A stretch of 64,000 bases of DNA from Sycobia sp. Sy_11 (GCA_018907035.1 JACCIC010000227.1:641001-705000), one strand, 5' to 3'; positions 45,686 through 59,310 are shown, counted from the first letter of the stretch. The notes: generated by a model from the letters alone, not told the origin. Translations and numbers: made by a program.

Positions 45686-46782
45686 TAATATAAAATAAAG
45701 CTCTATGTATATCCCCTTTAGCAGAAAAAGAAACAAATAGAAAAACTCGCTTATAATTAATTCATGCTATACGTATATATAGCTGCAAGTAGTGACTTAA
45801 TCTTTTAATTCTATTGATATGATTTATCTTCTATTAAACTGGATTGGGGTCTTGATTCATCTAGCTGTATATATTCGACATTTACTATATTCGTATTGAT
45901 TTTCGCAGCTCTCTTATTTTATTGCACTTAATTGTACATTACTCTCAAGTGTAATTAAAATGCAAGTGTGATAAAAATGTAAATTTTCAATTGATTTTGG
46001 ATAGAGCAAGAGCACCGATTTCTATCCAAAGTATCATATGTTCATTTAGAATGGACGATTATTTAGTTTTATGTGATACTTCGCTTTTATAATATATGTA
46101 TTTAGCCAATTTTAATCTATTTAAACATACAACTTTTAAATCGAGGTGCAAGTTGGGCTTAATATGTTTCTTATAATGTATTTCAGAGAAAAGACTTATA
46201 TATACTTCTCCTGAAGGAATTAAATTCAGGAATATCCTAGTATTAGTAGACAGCTTTCTCGTATAACGCTGGGCGTAATTTACTACTTAAATAGCAACAG
46301 CATTTTTTACACTAAATATACCAAATTCTCTTAAATTGCGTAAAGATGTCTTCCTTTTCCTAGAAAAAAGCGTATCGTCGCTAAACAACAGATCGGACGA
46401 CGATTAATAGCTCTTTATCGTTCTTCAGGAGGTATCCTTCCTCGACGAATGCCAACAATAAACAGACCTTCTTTCGTAAAATAACAGACTTTAAAACTAT
46501 GCAAATACGTTAATTTATTTCTATTGGTTTCTATTATTAAGTAAAATTCTTTAAATAACTTTGGGAGTCATCACGGTTCCTGTGACATGCATATTACATA
46601 TGTTTAATTATTTTCTAGGTAGATTAGTTTTACTTTATTTTTATTCATGGTTGTTGAAACTAGTCAGTGCTTCTATATATAGGCGTGAGAGAATATGTGT
46701 GACTTGAAACAAACTTTAGCAGTTATACACACTACTTTAGTCTGGACATCAGTTCTTGCGTGATAAAACACATTTATTTCTT
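45291..46782. other. AT-rich non-coding DNA with (AT)n at 45,639-45,682
   Basis: No gene recognised. Confidence 0.45.
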
Positions 46783-48130
46783 TTATGCTAGTGTTACATT
46801 CATTTGCAATTCTACATTCAAATCTAGACTCATACAATCATCCAGACATTGATCTATTCTTTTGTTCCGAAAGATATTTGTTGCGTAATTTACGAGCAAT
46901 ATGAATATATTCGACCGTTTTCCGAACGAAACGTCCTCCCTCAGGATGACCACACATAGTTCGTAAATTCTTTTATTTTCGCCCGCTAAAAGGCGAATTA
47001 GGATTATGCCCACTATTACGAAAACAGCTTCTTGTGATACGGTTTCATGTGAGCACACGATTCTCAGTGCGCTCATCCATTGAATATTTTTTATGATAGT
47101 TCTCCATTTCTTAATATTCATCGCATCAGTCCATACCTCGGCTTCGTAGAATAAAATCAATTGAGTTATTTTCCATAAGAGTGTACGTACGTTTTGTATA
47201 TAACCATTCGTATTGGCCATAAGTCTGCTCAAAGCCTCGGCCCTTTCTGATGCTTTATACGTCGCATTTCGTGTCTGAGTCCAAAAACATAACTTTTTAT
47301 CTACAGTTATCTCTAGATACTTGAGCTCATTTTTAAAAGCAAGTCTTCCAGTTCTTAACATCATTATAACCATCGTATCTAGTCTACGGCAAATTAAAAG
47401 CAACAAATCAGTCTTTTGCAGTACCAGCTGCAGTCCGTATTCTGCTATCCATATGGATCCGCATCTCATGACTTGGATCAGCTTAGGCTGAACCAATTGG
47501 TAGTCAAGTGTGATTACTACGGCTTACAAATCGGCGGTGTATGCGTACCAGGACAACTACTGACCTCGTCGTATTGAAACCGGTATGGCTATTACATTAG
47601 ATATGAACTATATTCTTAATGCCTCGACTGTCAATCGTTCCCTTCTAGCTCCATACTATTGGTCGAATAAATCTTCGGCATTCTGAATCACCTGTGTCAG
47701 TTTGTTTCTAAGCAAAACCTAAAGTAGCTTTCCTATTATATTATGAAAGTAGAGAGGACTGTGCGAAGAAGGTAATTCGGGATCTCCCTTATCGTTACTA
47801 AAAAGAACCTTCGAAAAACCTTTTACTAAAAAGAACAATCGAACGTTCTTCTAGAATTTGCTAAATATGCCTTCCACTAAGATCTTGTTGAATAATTCCA
47901 AAAGAATGTTATACAATATCAAGGAACGACTGGTCTTTCGGAACATCCGCTGAGGACGAACTTCTTATTTTGTTTCATCTTACTAGTATTTTTGAGAACC
48001 CATTCGCGCGTAAAAAGAGCGATATCAGTCTCAGTCTGATCCTCTGCCTCGTCTATTCTCTCCGAATGATTTTAGCAAAATCTCTGGTAAATCCTTTCCA
48101 TCATATCAGCATCTTTTGTCATCATTAGTT
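46783..48130 (-). pseudogene. Decayed R1-clade retrotransposon RT relic
   Basis: The minus-strand frame 47,496-46,783 (237 codons) matches the region after the RT palm in R1/TRAS-type elements: LKYLEITVDKKLCFWTQ, ASERAEALSRLMANT and ALRIVCSHETVSQEAVFVIVGI. Upstream pieces with stops include AYTADL followed by AVVIT near 47,530, a decayed YADDLAVVIT catalytic box. GDPELPSSHSPL and KLTQVIQNAEDL lie near 47,790-47,690, and an IALFTREWVLKNTSKMK string lies near 48,000. The part between fingers and palm is deleted. It is older than the Waldo-like copy and belongs to a different R1-clade family. Dead. Confidence 0.8.
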
Positions 48131-49278
48131 ACAATTTCGTAGCCATTGTTCCAGGGATAAGTATCAACTTCGTTTATCAATCTTTTTCAACATCTTGTCT
48201 TGTTGTCGTCTATGTCAAACCTCAGGAGTATACTATATGGTATATGTTATCCGCATTGCTTCGATTTCTGGCTCGTTCAACCTTTCTCTACAGCTACAAG
48301 AAAGCGTTTCTGAATTCAGCATTTTCTGTTATTCGCCAGTACGTATGTCTCTTATTCCGTATTGGACAATTTGGTGGCATGGTACTTTCACATTGATGTT
48401 GGAGGAATTTAGTTGTTACTTTAGCTAACACTTTAATCTTTTGCGCCCTTTTTCTGCTGGGATCATATCCTGTACGGAAGATTTTCCAATTTGTAAATTA
48501 TTATTAAAATTATTTTTCCATTATCGTTGTCGTTGTTTTTATTGTTGCTATTATTATTATCATTATTATTGTTGTTATTATTATTTTGATTATAGACCAC
48601 GTTCTTTATACACCAGTACCTTGATCAACTTTTAAACGATGTGCACTATAACTTCTAAATCGCGCATTTGGAAGTAAAGCGCTTTTAAAGATATGACGAA
48701 AAAGGCAAGCGCGAGATTATTTTATGACAGAAGCAGCATCCTCGTAACAGCTGCTGACCCGTTTTCCGAATCCTTAAGCATTCAGCCCATTCTTCATAGG
48801 CAGCTACGCCGGTGTTTGTAACAAGTTCAGCATACTCGTGGGCTTAAATTAATGTGGAAGGCCGACACGAACGCGCGAAGGAGGGGGGAAAAAATTTGTT
48901 GCGCACGTAGTGAAGAAATTCTTCAAGGACTCTCTGCTAGCGATGGCTTTTAAGTTTGTTAATTCTGGAGAGGGCAGGTGAGTTCCACTGAGAAATCCAC
49001 TTTGCCTGTCTGTTGTTCCTCGTCGGTGCGGCGACGGCGCCTGCGTTGCTGATAGTGACAGGGAGAAAGAAGTGCTCGTGCAGCGGGGCAAATGGGCTTT
49101 TGATGTCCCTTGAGGTCTCCTTTTTACTTGATTCTGATTTTTTGCTTGAATCTATTTAGAAAATACACGAATGGAATCTAGATGATCTAATAATATTGCA
49201 CTTTGAGTGCATCGGCAAATTGACTTGAATGTGTCTCAGTAGTGAAGATGAAATTAATTTTACGTATGAGGACATACG

Positions 49279-49340
<62 letters not shown>

Positions 49341-50219
49341 ATATATCCAAATATATTGGAGTCATGCTTTTACAAAAACTTCATTTCATTACTGATTTTA
49401 TTAGTCTTTGATGCTTAAATGAGATGTGATTTTTGCATAATATTTTTATTTATAATCATTTTTGTTGTAGAAATTTACAATAATTTTATGTTGTATAATT
49501 TTACAACATTAATAATTTCAACTATGAGAATGTTGTGTTTTTAATATCGTCAAAATACGTACACATATAAGTAATTTGATGTTTGATAGAAGATCAAATT
49601 ATATTTCAAACATTTTCTAATATAAATTATCTTATTATATTATTGTGTTAGTGTAATGTATTTTATAAGATTTTCTAATGTATTTCTATAGTAATACAAA
49701 TAAAATTTCAAAGTTATTTTTATATAAGCTTTGGATATAATTTTGTACATTTATAAGGAATCATATTGTGATAATGTGTCAATAATGTTCAAGGTAAAGC
49801 ATCAAAATTTGCTATCATTTCGCAAACTGAGAAAGGAACAGTTCTAATTTTGAGGAACAGATTTCAATAAATTTTAGTTACCTTCAAACCAAATGAATTA
49901 TTGGTTAACTTTAATTATACTATTTTTAATTTTGTATTATACTATACATATTCTTTTTCTATAGCATGTTATTATATTAATTTATGTTTTCTGAACTTCA
50001 ATGACTTTTAATTACATTAGGTCAATGTAATTTTGAAACTAAAGTTAGACTCTACTAAACTAATAAATATATACATGTACGACTAGTATATTTTTATTCA
50101 ATTATACACTTTAATAATTATAGAGCAAACTTTAAATTTTTATCAAATATTTTTATTGTTTATGAATTATTTATTTTTAAATATATTTTTATGGTGAAAT
50201 TTAAAATTATCACAACTCG
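48131..50219. other. Non-coding DNA with (AT)n at 49,281-49,328
   Basis: Trinucleotide-rich (TTA/TTG) stretch at 48,520-48,590. GC-richer block at 48,650-49,110 without recognisable protein. Remainder very AT-rich. Confidence 0.45.
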
Positions 50220-50520
50220 CTGATGGAAGAGCTGATTCAAAAGCTCCCCATAATCTCTCGACTTCGATGGGATAAATTAGTCCATATTAGGACTGGGAAC
50301 TTTACACTGTTTGATATCGGAGATTGAAATCAATTTAAATATCATGCTGAAACTGTTGAAATAATTTGAACGTCTGGATTTTATTTAAAAGATTTGAAGT
50401 CAATCAATTTTCTTAAGTTTCTCCAAGCGGATTTTACAAGATTTGTCTTCCTGAAAACAATATCCAAGATCACAATGACTGCAATACATTTCCTTTTAAG
50501 TGATGGTAAATAATTTTGCT
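50220..50520 (+). pseudogene. Possible BEL/Pao gag relic
   Basis: The plus-strand translation has MEELIQKLPIISRLRWDKLV, which resembles the conserved LVxKLPxxxRLxW helix of BEL/Pao Gag proteins. Further on are short tracts that may be the decayed zinc-knuckle region (LTSENFLIYY then KNC). Stops are frequent, and the piece differs from the gag at 8937-10,442. Weak evidence from a single motif. Confidence 0.35.
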
Positions 50521-52080
50521 AACTCGCAATAGATCTAACCAGTGAGAATTTCCTTATCTATTACTTCGATAAAAACTGTCGTAGATTGTGTAGTGAATAT
50601 TAACATAACTTAATGTCGGACACGCACAATTACAGTCAACAATCAACGATAATGCTAATGTGTGCGCTATATAAACACAAGGAGAATGGGATATCTACTC
50701 AATATGACCATCAAAATATTATGGCTTTTAATGCACATCTTGACTGGTCGCTGCAAACTATACTACCATCTGATTAAAACTGGCATTCGGACCGTTTCTA
50801 ATTATCGTTCTTTTCAAGAAACGTCCGGAATTTAACCTTAAGAGAAGTCTGGAAATTGACTCAGTCCTGATGATTCATCAAGTGAGTCTAAAGGTATTGT
50901 TCAAATATTAGAGGCAATTATAATTATTTCAGTTTTAGTTTTTACGAAGAAGATTAATTAAAAAATAGATGCATATATTAATCAACCTTTTCGATAGTTT
51001 GACACGCTTGGCATACATCTATCGGTATTTATAAACTTTTTTTTTATAAAAATCTAACAAAAAATAACGATTATTAACGTAACTCTAGTTTAACTTTTTA
51101 CTTATATTATCGTTGAAATTAGTTTTGAAATATATCTCTGGAACTCGAAGATTTTCAATAAAATATTTCTTGAGAATTCTTTTAAGAGAATCATATTAGC
51201 AAAATTCTTTAATAATATATTATGGTCAGGTTTTTATAAACTTTTATGTTCAAATGTGATAAACTTTTATGTATAAATATGATAGGTGTCAATTCAATTT
51301 ATGGGTTATTTTGATGGTCATTTTTACTTAGATCATTTTTATCAGATCGTGTACAATACATATGAATATCTCTCTATCAATGCGATACAATAAATCATTG
51401 TATATAGATATGGTCTATTTTCTCCAAATCTGTAACCCTATTCTAAATTTCCCGTATTCAAAATTTTTGTTTGTTCATTCATCTACACAAATGCACTTTT
51501 TGCAACGAATTCCTTTTAACATTTTTCGCATATAATTTCTATAGTATGTTGTTCAGGCTTCGGTTCATTTGCCTATACAGACTTTATATTTGACGTTTTC
51601 TTCTTGAAGTATCTTCTTATAAATTGGATTTAAAGATTACTTGCATTGTTACTCATATTCCACACGAAAATTATTCTTCGTCTCTTAAATCACTTATATC
51701 TGACAATGATTTCATGTAGATATTTTCTACAAATAATTCATATGTTTTGAGAATGCTTTCTCTTAATAAGATTTCTGTGAAATAATCTCAAAGATCTTCC
51801 ATTTTTAAATTATTATATATAACAATTTTTATGATATGCATGTTATGGTATTATCGTTTTTTTATAAAACTAATAAGTGTATTTTAATAAGTCCATTATA
51901 CAGTAATCGGTGGATTAACCTGATTTTCAAGAAATTTAGATTTTTCAAAGATCTTTTTCTGGATATTGGTAGTCGAAAGCACTAATACAAAAATGCACGC
52001 TACACGATATAAGCAGCAATGCAATCATAATGTATAGTATGCTTCATAATCGCTCGTTGCTTAGTCACCGGAAGCTCAAC
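50521..52080. other. AT-rich non-coding DNA
   Basis: Nothing recognised. Confidence 0.4.
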
Positions 52081-52830
52081 TGCAGCCCAGAAGACGAAAA
52101 GTGCTTCGCCCCTATTTCTTCGCGATTTTGCATGACGAGACCCGCGCCCGCGAACGCGCCGGAAGATGTAACTCGCAAAGACGCACGCTAACTGGATCGT
52201 CTTCTATGACTCTCTCTTCCTCTCTCTTCCTCTGTCCCTTTCTACCTCTCGTCTTTCCTGCCCGTGCGACAGCCGCGCCGCATTAAACTTCTCTTCGTTC
52301 TTTCTTATCATAATCGCATTTGCGGATAATGGAGCGGGGATAATTTGTTATCGCACCGTGTCATGGAGCAGAAACTTTTTAAATTACTCGAGAAGCCGAC
52401 GTCCCGCAAGCCAGCCGCGGGATCGGGCCAAGTTTTCCACCAAAATACGACCGTAGTTGGACATTCGGCTCTCGAAAGTGGCTCAGCCGAGCTGGCGGTC
52501 GCAGGCGGCGGACGGCAAAAGAGGGCGTAGGGCAGAGGTGTTTCCTCAATTCCCTCTATGCACGGACTATACGTGAAATGAGCAACGCGCGACTGCGCGT
52601 CCGCTATAGTAAATATATAGGGAGGAATATTTTTCTGTTCAGGCGCGAGCGCTGCGTAAATTTCTTCCATGGCCCGATGAAAACATGGAAGGGACGATCG
52701 AGCGGTGGGCGGTGAACAAAAGTAGTTTGCGGCTTCCGGGGTCTGCTTCCAGCATTTAGCCACGAATTAGAGATGGACTTCCGGCCGACTCGGAAGTCGG
52801 GGGGGGGGGGGGCTTGCGCCCGCCAAGGGA
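52081..52830. other. CpG-rich island pair
   Basis: GC-rich blocks at 52,085-52,290 and 52,360-52,830, the second ending in a G13-14 run near 52,799. A 151-codon minus frame and several others overlap here, as expected of stop-poor GC-rich DNA. None is recognisable. Candidate promoter or enhancer. Confidence 0.5.
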
Positions 52831-55614
52831 AACTTTGCCACTGTTTCAATTGCAATATATGCTCAATCGGTGGATTTTTCTCGAATATCCTCTCTATATA
52901 GTTATGAGAATATTCAAAAGCTGAGATGGCGTATAAAACATTTTGTTCGGTGCATAGTAAAACAAGCAGCGAATAAATTATTGGTAAAATCGATTTGTAC
53001 GCACATAAGAAGAATATTCTTACATTCTTGGAATGAAAAATCGAGCCAGACTATCGTCGCGTCAGAAATCTTTAATACAGGTTATTGTTTGTTGATAATA
53101 TTATTTTGTTAACAACTAATATGATGATATAATTATAAATGATAAAGAACAATATATTAATTAGATAAGCCCAGATGTGTGTTCATAGGCACACAAAATT
53201 GCAGTATAATTATTTACGCTTCAAGATTGTAAGTTTCTCATAGTAATAAATCTTTATTTATTACTTTTATTTTTTTCTCATAGGGAAATTAGTTTATTAT
53301 TCATTATACTTTTATTCAACAGGCACGTTTTGAATAAAACTTCGGGGCAAGTGTTTTGTGCAAAAGTGATGCAAAGGCTAAACTTTCTTGAATAACTTGT
53401 TTTCTGAATGCATATCCGTACATCGGACATACATTATCTTGCACAAACATATCGTACAGTATCCAGAAAAGTCAGATTGCCCTAAATTAAAAATGTTTTC
53501 CCGAACTCTGAAAGAATCAACACTCGATCAGTGTACTCGATGGTTTACAGTTATTCTACATATATAGAAATATCTTTTATGTAAAATTAGAGATCGTCAC
53601 CAGAAAAATATCACTTTACGATATAAATAAAGTCGAAAACTATAGTTATATTATGTATATGATTAAGTATGCTGGACTTTTAAGTAGAATGTCAAAGGTC
53701 TGAGGCTTGTCGACATTCAGTAATCATTTATTATTATTATTATTTTATAATAATCATAATAAGTCAACAAATGAGGTTTATAGTGTCAATAAAAATAATC
53801 TTATTGAAATAATAGAGGTACTATCTATCGAAAATTTTTTCACTTACATAGCTAACTAGATTAAAAAAACAATAATTTAATAGGAGTTCTTTATCTCCTT
53901 TCATGTTCTATAGAATAATAATAAAAATATTTTCAAATCCAAATTATTTATCGATAAAAAAACTCTTACACCAATAATTGAGAAAAAAATCTATGTCGCA
54001 AATATGGTCAAGTTTCCTTTGCAACTGCTAAATTAAAATGATTAATTCTTTTCTTTTCAGTCTTATTATCGGTATATAAGCTTATTGATACTGTGACTTA
54101 TTCGCGTATCCGTTCTGTCGAACGAAAAAGAAGATATAAATTTTCTTCTAAAATGAGTAGTTCCTAATTGATCGTTTTACTATAAAATTGCGCTCCTGTA
54201 TTTGGTGTCTTATATCGTTAGGGCAAATTAATAATTTTTCACATCTACAATTGGAAATAAAAGGTAAATACTTATATTACCACAGACAATAGTCATTTCA
54301 GATGCTTACTTCAGGGGTTTTTCGGTTTTTCAATAGTTTAATAAATTTTTGCGCAGGTTAAGAAAATAGGATACAGAATGATATGTTATAAATTATTACT
54401 ATATAGTAATAACTATATAAATTATATTTTAAGTGAATTTGATATCTACAAGAATTATCTTCTATAACAATTTTTTTAATTTAATAAAAAATAAAAGGGA
54501 AGTAAATAAAATACAGTCAATGGTTTCTTGCAGTGGATTTCTTTAATGAAACAATTTAAGTTCATTGTAACCAAGAGGCAATTGATTTTCGAACTAGACG
54601 AAGTCCTATTTAGAGAGAAGTAGTCCTTCGCCTAGTCGAATAGCGATATAGGAGGTTGCGTTTACTTAGGAACAAAGGATAGAATGATAGATACGGAAAG
54701 ATAGGTAACGAGTACCAAGAGCTCCTAAATTATACGATCGACGACGCACTGTGCAGTATCAGTTTCGACCTTCTCCGACAACAAGAATGACTTAACCGCC
54801 TACTACAGCAAAGGTACTGAATTACCCGACAAAGGCAATCGAAAATCCAAAACTAGAGAACTGTTACGAAGTGTGTATATTGCAAAGTAAAACGGAAACG
54901 TCACCAGGAGATTGACAATAAATATGGCGGGAGAAAAGTACATTTTATTAAAATAAGTTGGATAAATGATGCAGTAAATTCATGATAAACTTAAGTAGCC
55001 AAGAAAGATTTTATGCTCTAAATTAAATTAATACTGTTTGATCGCGCTCGATGTGCATCGCCATTATTCACTGAGTAGGGACTTGAAGCGCTCCGAATAT
55101 TTCTCATAGTGAACGCATAGTTAATATCATAGTAAAAATGCACGGAAACTGAATTTCCATGGTGAAAAACCTATTTTAATGGGCAAACTTGGGCAGAAAC
55201 GATTTTTTTTCTATATAATTAATTTGTAATTCGAAATAATTTATGTAGAAATAGAAATTTATTGCTCATTGGTAAGTACTGTATTATAGTTCGAAAGTCA
55301 TAACGTTAGCATAGCAACAAAATTTTATTTGCGTAGATCATTTTTAACAGTCTTTTCAGGTAAATGTAATAATGTTTCTTATAAAACATTGTTTAATGAC
55401 AATAATCGAAGGAAATCAATAAAATTAATCGAATACTATAGTATTGGAGAAATGAGTGCTTAATACCTATATGATATTTATGTTTGAATATTACGTCGAT
55501 CTAAACTGTTTTAGGAAATAATTTAAGAGAGCTACGAAATTTATCGGAATATTAAGAGCACTAAATTTACAAGTACTCGTTTTGAATGATAATATTACAT
55601 TTTCTTATTAATTA
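52831..55614. other. AT-rich non-coding DNA
   Basis: No gene recognised. A denser, more GC-rich segment at 54,560-54,900 contains tgttacgaagtgtg near 54,862, possibly an LTR fragment, but no second copy was found. Confidence 0.4.
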
Positions 55615-55925
55615 CGGTCACGTTTCACGCCCTTCGTACAAAGATAAGTGTCTTGATCTTGCCTTATAAAAAATTTTTACGCATTCTCGTTGAATTTTTT
55701 GCGATCTCCCTTCAGCTTCAATGTAAGCTTTAGATATTCGATATTTATAAATATTTATTGTCCCTGAGATTCTATTACGGTGTTACGTAAGAATCTTTTG
55801 GTTTCCTATAGCTTTTTTCTTCTTAGCACAGGTTCAATACGGTAGTTATAACAATAAAACGCGACAAAAATTGATATAAGCCAAATTAAGTCAAAATTGA
55901 TTAAAGTATTCGAGAAATAATTCAA
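55615..55925 (+). repeat. Palindrome, left outer arm (311 bp)
   Basis: Matches the reverse complement of 58,113-58,423 over 311 bp with about eight substitutions that I could find and no length change. Confidence 0.9.
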
Positions 55926-56756
55926 ATCGCCATCGTGGCGTTAAACTACAAGTGAAAAATGTTTTCAAAATTTCCTATGACTCGATTTACCTTTTTTTTA
56001 TATATTCTCTCTCTCTCTCTCTCTATTTCTTCTTTTCTCTGTCAGTCATTAGAGCATCTTCATACCTTTGAGAGCAATAAAATCTAAAAACTATCAGCAA
56101 CCATTTGTTAATCACAAATCTTTTGCTGACAATCAGTGTTATTCATCAACCGGGCAATCGTATCGATCTGATGAGCAGTAATCCTATTTGGTGCAATATA
56201 AAAAATTTCTTGATAAAGTAAAAAATTAAATAAAGTTACCTCCACAAACATTAACTCTAAAAACATCAACCTAAAAAAGCATCAGTCGACGTGAGCGGAT
56301 TTTCATTGTTTTCATTAGATCAAATCTGCCCCTTGCTGAATTGTTGCGTAGGAAAAGTTGTCTTAGATTAAGACTCATCTTTCTCTTCAATAAGGATCAA
56401 TTCTAGATCCATTACTCTTTAACTTATGAGTTACTGACCTATGCTATGTGCTTGTTCTTTTTTCTTTTTTTTATGTTATTTAACGATGCTCTATTTATGC
56501 TTCCAAAGACCGGTGCTAATCAGCGACTGAGGTCTACGATGTGTTCCTAAACAACTTGTTCTTTTTAGTGCTGAGTAAATGCTCTATGGCGATAGATATT
56601 CCGATAAGCTTTATTTTTTCAAGATATATTTTTACAATATAGTACTTATAACATGAATGAATGTTAATAAAACTTCGGTATTAGCTATACTTTAAACTTT
56701 TCTACGATATTAATATGAATGACTTACTGTAATATTTTACAGTACTTATAGTACTT
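55926..56756. other. 831-bp segment present only in the left arm
   Basis: It separates the outer and inner left arms, whereas their partners on the right are adjacent (58,110/58,113). It is either an insertion on the left or a deletion on the right. I see no terminal repeats or target duplication. It contains a (CT)n run near 56,003-56,024. Confidence 0.6.
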
Positions 56757-56942
56757 TGCATATACTATTTATGTCCTGTAAAAACGTAGCAAATCTTTCT
56801 GATGGCACTTAATTGAGATTCTAATGCATTTATTTATCTTATTCTAATTCCTATATTCTCGTATTCATGTGCAATCAAGAAGTTCTCTCGTATACAGCAT
56901 TCTTTGAATGTATTTTTCCAAAAAGAATTATATCATCTGAAA
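56757..56942 (+). repeat. Palindrome, left inner arm (186 bp)
   Basis: Matches the reverse complement of 57,924-58,110 with about five differences, including one or two small indels. Confidence 0.9.
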
Positions 56943-57923
56943 GTCCTATGTCTCAACCCGAGCATTATAAATTTTACGTCTCCCACTCCCTTCTTTCTTT
57001 CTCTCTCATTTTCTCGCCCTATCTGTCTTTTTTACAATGAGCATATAGTTTTTGGATTTCCCGCGAGCAATTCTCATGGGGCGCGCACGCCTTCCGGTGC
57101 GGGGTGCGTCCTCCGTAAGAATTTACTCTGCGACAGCGTATAGCGGGCTTCGAAACGGGGACAGACAGTCGCGAGCCCGCGCTCGCGTCCGTGTTCGTTC
57201 TCGCGAACGCGCAGGCGAGGACATTGCTGTTTCGTTCCACCTCCTCCCCCCAACCCCGGAAGTAGTGCAGATTCTGGCGAAACGTAATCCCGTTTTGGCG
57301 CGAGCGTGTGCAACCGTCGCGCGGCAACCCGCTGCGAGGGCGATACGTGTGCGCGCGGTAATTCTCGCGCGGAGCCACCTCTCGTCCCCCTCGTCAGTTG
57401 CCTCTAACGCGGGACGGAAACCCCGCCGAGAGCGCGCTCGACGTTATACCATCCTCCACCCATCTGCGACCCTCTCCCGCCACCCCTCGCTCCTCTGGTT
57501 CGCCCTCTGTGCGGTTGAACACACACGGGGACGCGCAAAAAATAGAGCTGCAAAGCGGGAACGGTGACAAGTCCTGGAAACTGGTATGGAGGGCCGCGAG
57601 AGACTCGGCAATTTATAGCCAATCACTCGCCCGACTTGTCACGGTTGTTGCTCGATGCCATACCCACCGACCTAGCCAGCTCGGCTGGCCGCCCGCGATG
57701 CCTTTTTGGTCGTGTGCCGGGAACGGTCTCCAGGACTCTCTGGGCAGCTAGATAATACAGGCGCGAGTCTGACGCAAATACTTGTCGCGGAAATCGCCCG
57801 AGAGAATCGTTAATATTGCGCCTCTAGATTTTTGGCAAGCGTGAATAATGCAAGGAATATTTCGCCAAAGATATTTGCGCGCTGTAAAAATAAACTTGGG
57901 AATCGAAATCGTATTTTCTGCCT
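56943..57923. other. CpG-rich island in the centre of the palindrome
   Basis: The unique centre is AT-rich at its edges and strongly CpG-rich from about 57,050 to 57,780. It includes caatttatagccaatcac near 57,609, with a CCAAT word. Five or more overlapping long frames on both strands show composition-driven openness rather than a gene. Confidence 0.55.
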
Positions 57924-58110
57924 TTTCAGATCATATAATTTTTTTGGAAAAATACATTCAAAGAATGCTGTATACGAGAGAACTTCTTGATTGCACATGA
58001 ATACGAGAATATAGGAATTAGAATAAGATAAATAAATGCATTAGAATCTCAATTAAGTACCATCAGAAAGATTTGCTATGTTTTTACAGGACATAAATAG
58101 TATATTTGCA
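57924..58110 (-). repeat. Palindrome, right inner arm
   Basis: Partner of 56,757-56,942. Confidence 0.9.
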
Positions 58111-58112
58111 TG

Positions 58113-58423
58113 TTGAATTATTTCTCGAATAATTTAATCAATTTTGACTTAATTTGGCTTATATCAATTTTTGTCGCGTTTTATTGTTAAAACTACGGTA
58201 TTGAACCTGTGCTAAGAAGACAAAAGCTATAGGAAACCAAAAGATTCTTACGTAACACCGTAATAGAATCTCAGGGACAATAAATATTTATAAATATCGA
58301 ATATCTAAAGCTTACATTGAAGCCGAAGGGAGATCGCAAAATATTCAACGAGAATGCGTAAAAAATTTTTATAAGGCAAGATCAAGACACTTATCTTTGT
58401 ACGAATGGCGTGAAACGTGACCG
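58113..58423 (-). repeat. Palindrome, right outer arm
   Basis: Partner of 55,615-55,925. Confidence 0.9.
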
Positions 58424-59310
58424 CGCAGTCAGATTACTTTGCACCACATGGCGCGACAACCATCTCATCTCGTCCCCTACTCTTATCGCATATTTCCACT
58501 TAGTTTTTTTGTCTGTGAACACATATTCTTCGTCTGAATTCGTTACATCTAGCAAAACTCTTTGGCAAAAATTCTCTATTTATAACGCTGGTTTTCTTAT
58601 GCGCAAGCTTAAAGTTCCGATAGAAGTACATTTACGAGCTTGGGGAAAAAAGAGACTCTGGTCCAATCTTTACGGAGCTACTGTTTCATTGTTAGCAACA
58701 TACGAACTGTATGAATAAATAATTCAAAGCTACATAAGTAACTCATTACTACTTGATGCTTTTTTCAAGTATATAAACAAAACATTGTATATATGTTGGA
58801 AAGTCCGTTGCTTGCTCAAGAAATAATTTTATGGTTTAGTAATAATTTTTGAGAACTCTGGTCTATGTGTGGCTCAGTACTGCTGCCAATACGAAGTGTG
58901 GAACTATAACGTGAAACGTAGGTCGAGATGAACAGCAGGATAATGTAAGCATTTCATAAAACAAAAAAATTGCTTAATACAAATCTCTTTTTTCTTTGTT
59001 ATTACTTAGAAAAGACACAATATTTTAATTTTTATAAAAAACTTAAATTATTTTTTCTGACATCAATAATTAATTAATCACGGCACCTTTAGAGTGCCAA
59101 AAAACACTTACAGGCTTTTTAGCATATTTAATCACTATTGTGAAAGTTGATTATTTACTTCATGATACATTTTACATTCGAGTAAGGCGATGGAAGTAAG
59201 TCTCACGAGGGAGACAATTCATTTGCATACTAGTGTTGATCGAAACTTTTTGTTACCGTAGTAGAAAAATCCTCCTAAAGTTGCGATTTAGAGATTGGAA
59301 TGATGCAAAA
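58424..59310. other. Non-coding DNA
   Basis: A 102-codon frame (58,410-58,718) begins just inside the right arm. It has ordinary amino-acid composition but no recognised family. Confidence 0.35.

Noticed and set aside
52308..52763. 151-codon minus-strand frame
   Set aside because: Lies in a CpG-rich island with competing frames on both strands and no family resemblance.
54560..54900. GC-richer block ending near tgttacgaagtgtg, possible LTR
   Set aside because: No second copy, primer site or target duplication found.
57052..57751. Overlapping frames of 117-171 codons inside the palindrome centre
   Set aside because: Several frames on both strands are open at once, Arg/Pro/Ser-rich, as expected from composition alone.
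58410..58718. 102-codon plus-strand frame at the palindrome edge
   Set aside because: Plausible composition, but it starts inside the repeated arm, has no partner exons that I can see and no recognised family.
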